From: Achatina immaculata
Lineage: Eukaryota > Mollusca > Gastropoda > Stylommatophora > Achatinidae
Assembly (NCBI GenBank): GCA_009760885.1
Contig: CM019693.1
Location: forward strand, 50,615,455 to 50,679,454
Direction: 5' to 3'
DNA: 64,000 nt
Position 1 is the stretch's first letter. Each line of letters begins with the position of its first letter. A program made the translations under genes and the position numbers. Positions 1 through 9,342 of this stretch are shown here, piece by piece. A model generated the notes under the pieces. That model saw nothing but the letters and a program-made list of their open reading frames with translations. It was not told where the DNA came from and searched no databases.

Positions 1-335
1 TAATTAAAACAGGGTCTTCTGCAATTCCTGCTTATAGAAACTACCTATAATTTCCTCGCCTTCTGAATCCCGAATTTTATAAGTAACCGGATCCGTGTGT
101 TTAATTTCGCTAACGACAAATATTTCTGACGTCCATTTAGGTGTATATCCTTTTTCAAAAAACTTTTTCTTTTTTGTTATTTTATATAAGTATATGGTGG
201 GGCCATTTCGGTCTGGCAGACCTCATCAGGATATTTGTCAAATATCAACCCCCCTTATAATTGAATTCTTAACTACATATGAATAATTTAATGTTTATAA
301 TGTTCGTATTTAAAGTTTCATCTCTTTCTGTGAAA
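1..335. other. No gene recognised
   Basis: No supportable gene was seen here. The one short open frame on plus (95-286) looks like chance: it has low-complexity Phe runs and no family resemblance. Confidence 0.5.
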
Positions 336-689
336 TTATTCTTGCAGCCTACGTTGAAGCTGCTCAACATCATCAGTCGCTATCTTGTGCTGGTATTCAT
401 TCTCTCTCATTTTGACCAAAGCTTTCTTGGCTCTTTCTTTACTTTTTAACATGTTTTGATATGTTGACTCTTGTCTGTTTTGTGCTCTAGCCAACTCAAG
501 CCTCACACTATTCTTTGATATGTTACTTTCTAAGGCCTCTTGTTGTAAAAAAGCATCCACGAAAGATCGTTTGACGGGCTGCCGTGGTGGTGTTGTTGTA
601 GTGCTAGTTGTCGCCATCGCCGCCATTGCGGCGTTTGTATCAGATTGTTGATCAATTCGAAGCGCTTCCATCTTTACTTCAAGACTCAT
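336..689 (-). CDS. Hypothetical coiled-coil protein, 117 aa
   Basis: I do not recognise this protein. The frame is complete from ATG at 689 to a stop at 336. The first 40 residues are Ala/Thr-rich with a Thr run and a PPRQP turn. Residues from about 45 to the end are rich in Glu, Lys, Arg, Gln and Leu with no proline, as expected for a long helix or coiled coil, and include the stretches ARAQNRQE and KSKERAKKALVKMRENE. Its base composition is clearly less AT-rich than the virus-like element that starts about 900 bases downstream, so it is probably not part of it. It could be a host exon, a gene of another mobile element, or a chance frame. No function can be given. Confidence 0.4.
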   Translation of the reverse strand: MSLEVKMEALRIDQQSDTNAAMAAMATTSTTTTPPRQPVKRSFVDAFLQQEALESNISKNSVRLELARAQNRQESTYQNMLKSKERAKKALVKMRENEYQHKIATDDVEQLQRRLQE

Positions 690-1609
690 TTCACAAAATT
701 AATGCACCGAACCAGCTTTTATAGGATAAGACTGGCTGCATAAATTAGAACCTTCTCATTTATGCGTAGTTTGTTAGCACATGCCGTCAGCATTATATTT
801 AGTAACATTTTATGTCAGCTAACCTAAATCCATAATTATTTGGCATGCAAATTTTGGTTTGCTCCACAAACAGGACAAATTTTAGTTTAAGCTGACAAGG
901 TTTATATGCTCGACCTACATAACTTTTAAATCAGAATACACTGCAGATATGAACAGACTTTAGCCTGGAATTTAGCACGGCTCTTTACAAATTGATTTCA
1001 CGCGCCAACGCACACGCCAGGTAAAATTCTTCATACCTGAACACCTGCAACCGATAAGATTAAATCAAAACCATGAATGGTGAAAATGTTTTTTGTCACC
1101 TGAATCTTTTATAATTTCGGCAGTTATCTTTACGAATATATTATCAACAGACATTTTTTCGTATTAAAAAGAAGAAAAATTTCAAACTAATAATTGACAT
1201 AAATAGTTGATATTTTTGAATACAGGATGAAAAATGCTTTTCAAATATGTAATTTTATGAAAGTCGGACTATTTTGAAAATACATCATCATTTTGTGTTT
1301 TGCTGAGAAATCCAAAGTGCAACAAAAACTTTAAAGCCCTATAACTTTTTAGAATGATGAGTTATGAAAAAATAAATATCATTTCTTAATAGAGATGGAA
1401 AATGTCCATCTAAAAATGTGTTATTTTTTTGTTGGCCAAAATAAAAACCAAAAAAAGCCAAAATATTAAATATTGTCAGAAATGTTTTAGAAGAGAACTT
1501 TAGAAGAGTGTGCTGAGTCTGGTAAAAATTTTAAAAATCTTAAATAAAAAAGTATTTTTTTAAAATTGTTTTCTCAAACTATTTTTTCTCTATAAAAATC
1601 CCATTAAAA
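690..1609. other. Non-coding stretch; presumed left flank of the virus-like element
   Basis: No gene was seen. Composition changes from mixed to strongly AT-rich at about 1080, so the left boundary of the virus-like element probably lies between about 1080 and 1600. No terminal inverted repeat could be matched by eye with the right side (12.8-13.1 kb). Confidence 0.4.
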
Positions 1610-2395
1610 ATGAACATAGATAATATTGACGGCGACTACAATTCTATAAAAAGAAATAATCATTTTCTTTTTCCGGATGATATTAGAGGAATAATAATTG
1701 GAGATTCAGGCTGTGGAAAAACTCGATTATTAATGAATATGATTTTAAAAGATTGGTTAGATTTTAATAAGTTATACGTGTTTGGTAAGGCATTTCATCA
1801 ACCAGCATACCAACTTATGAAACAAGGGTTTGATGAAAAGTTACCTAAAGAAGTAATATTTAATATTATGAACCAAATAAATGAAATAAAGAAACATAAT
1901 ATAACCCCGCTTAAATTAATAGAAGAATGTAAGAAAACAATAAAATGCCAAAATCCTATTACTTGTGAATATTTTGAATTTGCAAATGAAGTTCCAGATC
2001 CAAAAGATCTTAAAACAGCTGATAAAAATCTAATAATTTTTGATGATCTTATGTTATCTAAAAAATTAAACAAATGCAAAGACTTCTATGTTCACGGAAG
2101 ACATAATAATATAAATTGTTTTTATTTAACTCAAAATTATATCGAAGTACCTAAACATTCTATTAGACAAAATACTAATTTTATATGTTGTTTTGAACAA
2201 GATGATAGAAATCTAACTAATATATATCGGGATCACGCAAGCAAATATATGCCGCTTGAAGAATTTAAAGAACTGTGTTACAAATGTTGGGAAGAACCTT
2301 ATAGCTTTCTTGTAATTGATAAAACCAGCCATAAATATGATGGTAAATTTCGTTATAAATTAGATAATTTTTATTATCCTAAAAATGGAAAGTGA
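1610..2395 (+). CDS. FtsK/HerA (A32-like) genome-packaging ATPase
   Basis: A 261-residue P-loop ATPase of the poxvirus A32/adenovirus-like packaging class, which pumps the viral genome into the capsid. Walker A is GDSGCGKT at residues 31-38 and a Walker B strand, NLIIFDDLML, lies near residue 140, with acidic DD at its end. A later HGRHNNINCFYLTQNY segment matches the sensor/arginine region typical of the family. Length is normal for the class. The frame is intact. The start lies in the A-rich context (TTAAAAATG) seen before almost every gene of the element. Its end overlaps the next gene by 11 bases, which points to tight viral packing. Assignment to the family is confident; activity is only inferred. 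Confidence 0.88.
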   Translation: MNIDNIDGDYNSIKRNNHFLFPDDIRGIIIGDSGCGKTRLLMNMILKDWLDFNKLYVFGKAFHQPAYQLMKQGFDEKLPKEVIFNIMNQINEIKKHNITPLKLIEECKKTIKCQNPITCEYFEFANEVPDPKDLKTADKNLIIFDDLMLSKKLNKCKDFYVHGRHNNINCFYLTQNYIEVPKHSIRQNTNFICCFEQDDRNLTNIYRDHASKYMPLEEFKELCYKCWEEPYSFLVIDKTSHKYDGKFRYKLDNFYYPKNGK

Positions 2396-3158
2396 ACAAG
2401 TTATCGAATTATTAAAACAAATAGCAAAAAATACCGCACCTAAAAATTCAATGACTTTTACAGTAACAGATGATAAAACTGACTTTACAGTAACATTCAA
2501 TCCTCCTCTGGAACTTGATAATGATAAAGAATATAAAATTGCTTTAATGGATCTCGAGACTTTTTATTCTTTTCCTAATGTTGATGAAAGTAATAACCAA
2601 TTTAACTATTGTAAAACGGGTGTTGGTTATAACTCAATTAAAACAATCAATATTCCTACCGGCGCTCATGAACTTGATTCTATATCTGCTGAAATTAACA
2701 AACAACTAATTGCAAATGGAGATGAAGGTGCTATAACATTATCATTCAGTCAAAATACAATGTTGACAACAATGACTATTAAACCAGGATATGAAGTTGA
2801 TTTTAAATACGATAACACAATAGGAAATATGTTTGGTTTTACAAAACCAGGATATAAAGAAGGAACTTATCAATCTGAAAAAATTATAAATATCCTTTCA
2901 GTTAACTCTATTTTTATTCATCTTGATTTAATTTCAGGAAGTTATGTTAATGGCATACCAAAACAAGTAATCTATTCTTTCTTTCCAAAAATTAGTCCTG
3001 GAGGAAAAATAGTTGAAATTCCAAATAAATTAGCATATTTTCCAGTAACGCGAAAAACAATAAACAAGTTAAGAATTATAATAACTGATCAGAATAATAA
3101 ACTTCTCAACTTAAGAGGTGAAGCTATTACAATTAGGTTTCATGTTAGAGAGTCTTAA
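2385..3158 (+). CDS. Penton-like minor capsid protein
   Basis: An intact 257-residue protein lying between the packaging ATPase and the major capsid gene, the position of the single-jelly-roll penton/minor capsid gene in Polintons and adintoviruses. It opens with a short charged helix, then a beta-rich body with the pattern F-x-V-T-F-NPPLEL and EYKIALMDLETFYSFPN, which I recognise from the minor capsid proteins encoded beside such capsid genes in invertebrate genomes. No membrane segment or signal peptide is seen. The start ATG at 2385 lies inside the end of the ATPase frame, in the context CTAAAAATGG. Assignment rests on position and pattern, not on catalytic residues, so a structure comparison would be decisive. 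Confidence 0.68.
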   Translation: MESEQVIELLKQIAKNTAPKNSMTFTVTDDKTDFTVTFNPPLELDNDKEYKIALMDLETFYSFPNVDESNNQFNYCKTGVGYNSIKTINIPTGAHELDSISAEINKQLIANGDEGAITLSFSQNTMLTTMTIKPGYEVDFKYDNTIGNMFGFTKPGYKEGTYQSEKIINILSVNSIFIHLDLISGSYVNGIPKQVIYSFFPKISPGGKIVEIPNKLAYFPVTRKTINKLRIIITDQNNKLLNLRGEAITIRFHVRES

Positions 3159-3173
3159 TTTCTCCTGTAAAAA

Positions 3174-4444
3174 ATGACAGATCAGATTTTAGATATTAAA
3201 GAGAAAACTCTCATCAGTAACAGTATAGAACAATATGAATATCGAGCTTATAATTCTGTTACAGGCACCAATTTAAATAATCCAGGTGATGTTTCAATTG
3301 TTATAGAATCACAAGATCTCTGGACTCACCCTAGTAAAAGTTATATTTTAATTGAAGGACAACTTACTAAACAAAATGGAACCTTATATGCTGATGCTGA
3401 TAAAGTTTCTCTTACTCATAACGGTATCATGCATTTATTTAATAATATTAGATATTCTTTATCCGAACAAGAAATTGAAATTGTGAATAATCCAGGCCAA
3501 GCCACAACAATGTTAGGGCTTTTAACATATCCAAATACTATATCAAATGCCGGTTTAAATTTTTTGTGGTATAAAGACACTGAAATTGAAGCCGATTTAC
3601 AAAAGAATAAAGACATGATTATCTTTTTGAAAATTCAGATCTAAAAGGATCATTTGGTTTCTGCATTCCTTTAAAACATATTTTTGGATTTGCAGCAGAC
3701 TATGAAAAAGTAATTTATGGTTTTAGACATGAACTGAGGTTTGATAAAAAATCAGATACTGATGATTCAATATTTAGAGATGATACAGCAGGTCCTGGTA
3801 AAATAAATATCAGTAAATTAACATGGATGGTTGCGCACATTGTTCCGAACGATATTGCAAAAATGCAATTGTATAAAATTATTGAAGACAAAGAAACTTT
3901 AAATGTTGATTATAGAAATAGATATTGTAGTAAAATTTCCGTTCCTCAAGAAACACATTTTACCTGGAGATTATCTTCTAAAGCTTCACCAGAATGTCCG
4001 AGATGGATCATAATAGCTTTTCAAACTTCTAAATCAGCCAATCAAGTTAAAAATGCATCAATCTTTGATCACATAAATTTAAAAAATATTTATGTTGAAT
4101 TAAATTCTAGAGATTACCCAACAGCAAAATATGATTTATCTTTTCCTAACAATCAGTTTTCTAGAGCATATCACGATGCAGTAGATTTTTCAATAAAATA
4201 TTTTGGAATAGACGACAGCTGTTTTACAGTAAGCCCTCCAGATTATAAAAAATGATATCCATTATTCGTTATCGATGTAAATAATCAAAAAGAAAAAATG
4301 AAGGGTGGAATAACAGATATTCAAGTACAAGCTTTTTTCAGAGATAATGTTCCAGCAAATACAGTGGCATATGCTTTAATTATTTCTGATAAAATGATAA
4401 CATTTCAGTCAGACGGCAACAAGATGGCTGTTGTACAAAATTAA
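3174..4444 (+). pseudogene. Major capsid protein (double-jelly-roll type), broken by a frameshift and a stop
   Basis: Three consecutive pieces make one capsid-like protein of about 420 residues. Frame one runs from ATG at 3174 and drifts out of frame between about 3605 and 3640. The coding then resumes in another frame, recognisable as IPLKHIFGFAADYEKVIYGF, and continues through 4252. A TGA at 4253-4255 interrupts it, after which the same frame continues to TAA at 4442-4444 with the pattern FFRDNVPANTVAYALIISD and a C-terminal SDGNKM. This family forms the trimeric hexon-like capsomers of Polinton-type viruses. The broken copy could not make a full-length protein from the sequence as given. 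Sequencing error is possible, but other genes nearby have similar lesions. Confidence 0.75.
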
Positions 4445-4455
4445 TAATATTAAAA

Positions 4456-5031
4456 ATGGAGTATGAAATATTTACGAAATTTATAAATGAAGTTAAGAAA
4501 TATATTTCTAACAATAAACTAAATAAATTTAAGGAATGTGTTATAGAGTTTGAAAAAGAAAATAACTTGAAATTAAGTATTGCTTGGTTGACTTCACCAG
4601 AAGTTTCCAATGACAAAATAAAAAAGAAGAAGATTCCGGATGACTTAGAAAAAAGATTGTTTGAAGTATTAGAAATTGAAAATATTAAATATAAATTTAA
4701 TGAAGAAAGTTCAGATGATGAAATTGTTGATACGTGTATAAAAATCTTTAATTATTTACATCACATTGAAATAAGAAACAAAGGTTACTATTACAACCTT
4801 GGAGAATTATTAAGTATTCTTGAAAGTAGATATAGTAGTGAAAAAGAATTTCTTAATTTCGCTAAAGAAAAATTCAAAAGAAGTAAATCAACTATTAATG
4901 ATTATATAAGATTTTCTGTTGAATGTAATAAGTATAATATTTTAATGACCTGCAATTTATCATATAGAGAGATTATGAAAAATTTGCCTGAAATAAAAGA
5001 AATCTTAGACTACCGCGCCAGCCAAATTTAA
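4456..5031 (+). CDS. Unrecognised 191-aa protein, possible helix-turn-helix
   Basis: The protein is intact and very Lys/Glu/Ile/Asn-rich, as expected from the AT-rich element, and mainly helical. Residues about 110-150 contain NLGELLSILESRYSS followed by KFKRSKSTINDYIRF, which reads like a helix-turn-helix in a small DNA-binding or partition-type protein. I do not recognise the family with confidence. It sits 11 bases after the capsid gene, starts in ATTAAAAATGG, and is followed 9 bases later by the zinc-finger gene, so the three were probably expressed together. A regulatory or DNA-condensing role is only a guess. Confidence 0.6.
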   Translation: MEYEIFTKFINEVKKYISNNKLNKFKECVIEFEKENNLKLSIAWLTSPEVSNDKIKKKKIPDDLEKRLFEVLEIENIKYKFNEESSDDEIVDTCIKIFNYLHHIEIRNKGYYYNLGELLSILESRYSSEKEFLNFAKEKFKRSKSTINDYIRFSVECNKYNILMTCNLSYREIMKNLPEIKEILDYRASQI

Positions 5032-5040
5032 TAATTAAAA

Positions 5041-5514
5041 ATGACGTCATTTATTGAATATACCAAAAATTATACATCTCCGGTGAATGAAAATATGAGA
5101 ACATTAGGAAACTTTTATAAAATGGCTATGATAGATAAAGCTATGAATTTGAAAACTGAAAATCCTAAAATAACTAAAAAAGATATAGCTAAAAATTTAG
5201 ATGTATCTGAAAGAACTTTACAAAGATATTCTAATGATATTAATGAAACAATGTTTCAAAAGAAAAAAGTAAAAAATGTTTTTAATCCCCAAAAATGTGA
5301 TTATTGTGATTTTATTTCAAAAAATAAATCAGGGATAAAAGCACACGAAAGAAGTAAACATTTAGATAAATTAGCTGAACAGAGTGAACCCTCTAAAGAA
5401 AACAACAAGACAACGACAAGACAAAGGAAGACAAAATCAGACAAAATTGGACATCTTGAAAAAGTTGGTTATGGTGCTGGATTTGATGTAGATAAAGCAA
5501 TAGAAGATGCATAA
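5041..5514 (+). CDS. HTH plus C2H2 zinc-finger protein, 157 aa
   Basis: The protein is intact. Residues about 40-65 (ITKKDIAKNLDVSERTLQRY) match a helix-turn-helix of the kind used by small transcription regulators. Residues about 86-107 form one C2H2 zinc finger with Cys-x2-Cys and His-x4-His spacing (CDYCDF ... HERSKH). A Lys/Arg/Thr-rich linker follows (NNKTTTRQRKTKSDK) and the tail ends with GYGAGFDVDKAIEDA. The combination suggests a sequence-specific DNA-binding protein of the element, for example a regulator of its late genes, but the target is unknown. The start is in AATTAAAAATG, like its neighbours. Confidence 0.7.
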   Translation: MTSFIEYTKNYTSPVNENMRTLGNFYKMAMIDKAMNLKTENPKITKKDIAKNLDVSERTLQRYSNDINETMFQKKKVKNVFNPQKCDYCDFISKNKSGIKAHERSKHLDKLAEQSEPSKENNKTTTRQRKTKSDKIGHLEKVGYGAGFDVDKAIEDA

Positions 5515-5529
5515 TTTTAGTAATAAAAA

Positions 5530-5870
5530 ATGGAAGAAATGAAGTCAATTGTTACAAAAAATAAACGAGATGAAATTAAAGAACAAATTAATGAAATTGA
5601 CAAACAGAATTATAAAACAAAAGATTATATATTAAAACAATATATTGTGAAAATACTATTAATGATGAAGTATTAAAAATAGTTGGTAAACAGATGATTG
5701 AATATGAAGAAGAATTAGAAGAGAAACAATATTTAATTGAGGAATATAAAGTAATAATTGGTGATGATAAATTAAATAATGAAATAATAGATAAATCAAA
5801 TAAAAAATATATTGAACAAATTGATCCTAGTAAAGTTTCTTATAAGGAAAGAGCAGGAACACAAAAATAA
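5530..5870 (+). pseudogene. Coiled-coil protein, frameshifted
   Basis: A small Lys/Glu-rich protein beginning at ATG 5530 in the context TAATAAAAAATGG. It loses its frame near 5640; the same kind of sequence (EYEEELEEKQYLIEEYK, charged and heptad-like) continues in another frame to TAA at 5868-5870. Together about 113 codons. The family is not recognised. It is the last plus-strand gene of the first cluster and faces the convergent minus-strand cluster. Confidence 0.5.
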
Positions 5871-5976
5871 AAGAACTAGAATAAGTGATTTATATATAAA
5901 AATTTTATAATCATATTTTAAAATTATAAGATTTATTTTTTTATCTATTTCTTTATAAACTTTTAACGTTTCCGTT

Positions 5977-6262
5977 TTATATTCTGCAAATTCCACTACC
6001 TCTAGATATAATATTATTTAATAACATTCTTGTTTGAGGAGTAAACTCAGAGGATTCTTTTTTAGCAAAAATCTTATCACTAAGTTTCTCAATAGCTTTT
6101 TCACCTAATTTTGTTTGCTGCTGTTTTTGATAAATTCACAGCAACTTCTTTGGCTGCTTTTGAGGTTATAGCAGAGAGTAAACTATCTCAGAATCCTTTA
6201 CCTTCAAAACTTTGTATTTTGTTAGCATATCTTTTTTTAGTTTTCTTTTCTTTTATAATCAT
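5977..6262 (-). pseudogene. Small structural-type protein, stop and frameshift
   Basis: A basic start (MIIKEKKTKKRYANKIQSFEGKG) is followed by a TGA stop, then DSLLSAITSKAAKEVAVN, a frameshift, and LSDKIFAKKESSEFTPQTR in a second frame, ending at TAA 5977-5979. Short proteins with a basic head, a Gly-Lys-Gly motif and an amphipathic helix are common beside the capsid genes of this virus class and may be capsid- or core-associated. That role is inferred from context only. It lies downstream of the 258-aa gene on the same strand. Confidence 0.45.
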
Positions 6263-6352
6263 TTTTTAAAAAAAAAAATTTTCAAGTCTTCATTTCATTC
6301 AATCTACCTCAGCTTCTGCTTGACTCATCATTATTTGATATTCTTCAGGAGA

Positions 6353-7129
6353 TCATTTATTCTGAAGTTTATTTACAGTAGAAATCATTTCATCATTTAC
6401 ACCTGTATTTCCTGCTTTTTTACTTTCTAATAAAAGACCAAAACGTTCTACTAATTTATTAGGGTCTTGCAAAGCTGCTGAAGGCAATATTTCTCTAATA
6501 GTAATCTTATCTATTTTTTCTTTAATAAATTTATGTTTCGAACTACTTCCAACATTTGGTTTTTGATCAGAATTATAAGAAGGATAATATCTTGCATCAC
6601 TTGAATCTAATATACTCCTATATCTATCTTCATCATCTTTTGAATAAGTTTGTGGATTTTTCATAGTCATTAATTCCCATAAGCCGGGAGTTCCTTTGTA
6701 TTTTATTGTATCTATTATAATATCATTATCATCAATTTTTACTTCTTTATTTCCAACATAAAATTTATTATCTTGTTGTCTAATTCCAAACATACGATCA
6801 CCTAATTTTTCATTGTTTAAATACTTCATTAAATAACCTTTAGCAATAGATCCATAAATATCTAAATTTGGTGTTGTTTCTATAGCCAATTGTTTCGGTT
6901 TTTCAATTGCTAATTGTTTAGGTATTTCTGCTATAGCTTTTTGTGTAGCTTCTGATGATTTTTGCTGACTTTCAATTATTGGAGAAAATAGTTTGGTAGT
7001 TTCTCTTTTCATTTCAATATTTCCTAATCTCTTGTTTAAATAACTCTGTTGAATATTTCTTTTAGATTCTAAATATTGTTTAAATGACCGTTCTCTTTTC
7101 TGACGATCTGTCGTATTTTCGAAAGACAT
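6353..7129 (-). CDS. Conserved structural-type protein, 258 aa
   Basis: The frame is open from ATG 7129 (context CTAATAAAAATG) to a TGA at 6353. The N-terminal third is charged and helical and includes a short internal repeat, PKQLAIEKPKQLAIET. The central part has DRMFGIRQQDNKFYVGNKEV and YKGTPGLWELMTMKNP, a pattern I recognise as recurring in proteins encoded by invertebrate Polinton-type elements next to their capsid genes. Its exact function is unknown. The frame continues past the TGA for about 15 codons (SPEEYQIMMSQAEAEVD), so the present stop may be a mutation that trims the C terminus. No membrane segment was seen. Confidence 0.6.
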   Translation of the reverse strand: MSFENTTDRQKRERSFKQYLESKRNIQQSYLNKRLGNIEMKRETTKLFSPIIESQQKSSEATQKAIAEIPKQLAIEKPKQLAIETTPNLDIYGSIAKGYLMKYLNNEKLGDRMFGIRQQDNKFYVGNKEVKIDDNDIIIDTIKYKGTPGLWELMTMKNPQTYSKDDEDRYRSILDSSDARYYPSYNSDQKPNVGSSSKHKFIKEKIDKITIREILPSAALQDPNKLVERFGLLLESKKAGNTGVNDEMISTVNKLQNK

Positions 7130-7134
7130 TTTTA

Positions 7135-7712
7135 TTAGGAAGAATTAAAAACCTCTAATACTTTTTCTTTAAGATTGGAAGTGGCTAACAATTTTAACAA
7201 TTCTCTAAACTTTTGTCTTTCTTCAGTAATTAAAGTGAATTCTTCTTGAGAAATCTTTCCGTCTTCAATGGCTTTAGAAATATAAGTTTGAATGGTGTTT
7301 AATTTTGCTTCTGCTAAACTTATGATTTTTTTATGTTTTTCTATTTTTAATCGTAATTGTTTTGAAATATATTTAGTAATCAAACTTCCAACTCCAAATC
7401 CTAATGAAGAAATTTGTAATCCTAAAACAGTGTCTTCAGCTTTTATAGTTGAAAGTAACCCTATTTCTACTGCTCCCATTGCAACAGAAGCCGATGTTAA
7501 AATTGTATCTGTAGAACTAATACCCGTTAATATTTTACTATATATCTTGTTTAGTTTTTTTCTTTCAGTAATATTTTTTCTAATTCTGTTTGAATATCAT
7601 TAATAATATGTAATCTGTAATTCTGTGGATCAGTTGTTTTCATATCATTTAAATAAATATATTCATTTTGTTGTGAAAGGTCGGGATATATTTTATCATG
7701 TTTTCCCTCCAT
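7135..7712 (-). pseudogene. Hydrophobic/coiled-coil structural-type protein, frameshifted
   Basis: The gene starts at ATG 7712 (context TTCTTAAAAATGG) with MEGKHDKIYPDLSQQNEYIY and runs out of frame near 7560. It continues in another frame through a Gly/Ala/Leu-rich, membrane-like stretch (about 7380-7490, with LGFGVGSLITKYISK). It ends in a helical part with EKHKKIISLAEAKLNTIQ and a stop at 7135. Proteins with this layout recur in Polinton-like elements of invertebrates and are probably virion-associated; no function has been shown that I can cite. Only the downstream 114 residues are now a continuous frame. Confidence 0.5.
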
Positions 7713-7721
7713 TTTTAAGAA

Positions 7722-8285
7722 TTAAAAAAGTAAATTTAATAGAGGGATATTTTTAACCAGATCACCTAAAAATCCACTGCCGTCATATAGCTTTCCATCT
7801 CTTGATAAATATAATCCATCTCCATATAATTCTAATCCACTACCTTTGTAGGGACTAAAATGTAAATTTTCTCCATCTGATTCTATTTTGCAAGCACAAT
7901 CACCTCTTTTTAAATACAGACCATTACCAACAATTTTTTTAACAGCCGTTGCTGCTAATTCTTGAGCAGCTCCAACACCTAATGCTGGTAGAATTGTAGA
8001 AACAAGCTGTGGTAAAAATCTGGCTGCTAAACCCGCTAACATTCCAAGAAATCCGCCTTTTATTTTTAGATTATATTTTATTTGAGCTTTAGATAATGTT
8101 ATATCAGCTCCTTTATTATTCGTAAGAGCTTTATTTATTTTATTTATTTGTGTTTATGTTAAAGCCAGTATATCATCCCCTGTTTCAGTAATTCGGATAG
8201 TTACAGATTGTTTGGCATTCATTGCTCTTCTTATTTTATCTTTCTGATTATCTGATATCTTTACTTTTGTTTCATAATAAGGCAT
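7722..8285 (-). pseudogene. Minor capsid/core-like protein with internal stop
   Basis: The 188-codon frame runs from ATG 8285 to a stop at 7722 and is interrupted by one in-frame TAA at 8154-8156. The N-terminal part (MPYYETKVKISDNQKDKIRR) is basic. The middle has KIKGGFLGMLAGLAARFLP, a Gly-Gly-Phe-Leu motif followed by a hydrophobic helix, resembling adenovirus-like pVI/pX-type minor virion proteins that act on membranes or the core. The C-terminal part has two copies of a GxGLYLxR-like motif (NGLYLKRGD and DGLYLSRDG). The comparison to pX/pVI is by pattern only. Confidence 0.5.
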
Positions 8286-8301
8286 TTTTTAATTGTAAAA
8301 A

Positions 8302-9342
8302 TTAGCAATAAGCTATTTCATCATTTGAAATTGGAACAGTTGTAAATCTTATTCTTTCGATATAAAAACTTTTAGAGAGAAAAACAGTATTAAAAGTAAT
8401 TGTTTTTTCTGTTTCAATTCTTTTTGTTTTTACAGTATTTGGTGAAGAAGTTACTTTTAAAATCATTTTTCCATCAGAATTTATTGAATCTACTTTTATT
8501 ACAATGAGGAAATTGGTATTGGCATTTTTGCATTTTATTTCTAATCCTAGTAAAATTTCTTCAAAACTATCATTTCCTATAATTTTTCTACCGTTAATTA
8601 TCAATGTTGAACCGACTGGGGGATTGTTTAATATTTCTTCGTCTTCTATAAATTCTGCTTTAAAAGAGAGACCACTCTTATTTTCTGTAGTGCTTATAAA
8701 ATAGGCTTTATCCAGTCTTGTTAGTGAAATATCCCTCTTTAATGAAGGAACTAAACTACCTATAATTGTACCTGAATTTATTATTTGGTGAATAATATTG
8801 TCTTTACCTCCAGTTTTTATCCGAAGAGTGTCATCTAATCGAAAGTCAATATCATATGAATATTTCGCCGGTACAGGAATCCATTTTCCTCCTTCAATAT
8901 TGTTAATTATTTCTGGGGTCCAAACAAAGCTAATACGTTTATTTTTTATATCACCGTTTGGCATTCTGGTTTCTCCATATAAAGTTTTACAAAGTTCAAG
9001 AATTTTATCCATTGAAATTTCTTCCCTAGAATATATTCCTTTGTTTGAAAGTTTAAACAAATATAAAACATCGGTTTTTCCTTCTGCGGTAAATCCTTCA
9101 ACATCTTCTAAATCATTAAGTTTTTTAGTTACCGTGTTAATTTCCTGTCTAATATACATTCCATCATCAGAAAGTTTAAATCCATATATTCCATTTGCTG
9201 TCCCTTCTTCGTTAAAACCTTCCACATTTTCCAGGTTATCTAAATTTAAATCATAACCTTTATAAGGTGTTATATTGGTAATATTAGTTATGATGTCAGA
9301 TTGCATTCTGTTCATCATTTGACCGGCTTTATTTACAGGCAT
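8302..9342 (-). CDS. Repeat-bearing 346-aa protein, possible fibre/spike-type
   Basis: The protein is intact. Two successive N-terminal repeats of about 45 residues share NLENVEGFNEEG / DLEDVEGFTAEG followed by a FKLS-x-x-GxY-x-REE pattern (residues about 35-110). The rest is beta-rich and less repetitive (residues about 140-346) without recognisable catalytic residues, signal peptide or membrane segment. Repeated short beta units followed by a globular end is how viral fibres or spikes are often built, and the gene lies between protease and minor capsid genes, so an attachment or surface role is plausible; this is inference. The start overlaps the end of the protease frame by 10 bases. Confidence 0.55.
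   Translation of the reverse strand: MPVNKAGQMMNRMQSDIITNITNITPYKGYDLNLDNLENVEGFNEEGTANGIYGFKLSDDGMYIRQEINTVTKKLNDLEDVEGFTAEGKTDVLYLFKLSNKGIYSREEISMDKILELCKTLYGETRMPNGDIKNKRISFVWTPEIINNIEGGKWIPVPAKYSYDIDFRLDDTLRIKTGGKDNIIHQIINSGTIIGSLVPSLKRDISLTRLDKAYFISTTENKSGLSFKAEFIEDEEILNNPPVGSTLIINGRKIIGNDSFEEILLGLEIKCKNANTNFLIVIKVDSINSDGKMILKVTSSPNTVKTKRIETEKTITFNTVFLSKSFYIERIRFTTVPISNDEIAYC

Noticed and set aside
95..286. 63-codon plus frame
   Set aside because: Low-complexity and without start context or family resemblance.
4253..6355. TGA as a Trp codon in the virus-like element (TGA occurs inside several genes)
   Set aside because: TGG is used freely for Trp, TGA ends the ATPase gene where it overlaps the next start, and other lesions are TAA stops, frameshifts and deletions. 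Ordinary decay explains the data.
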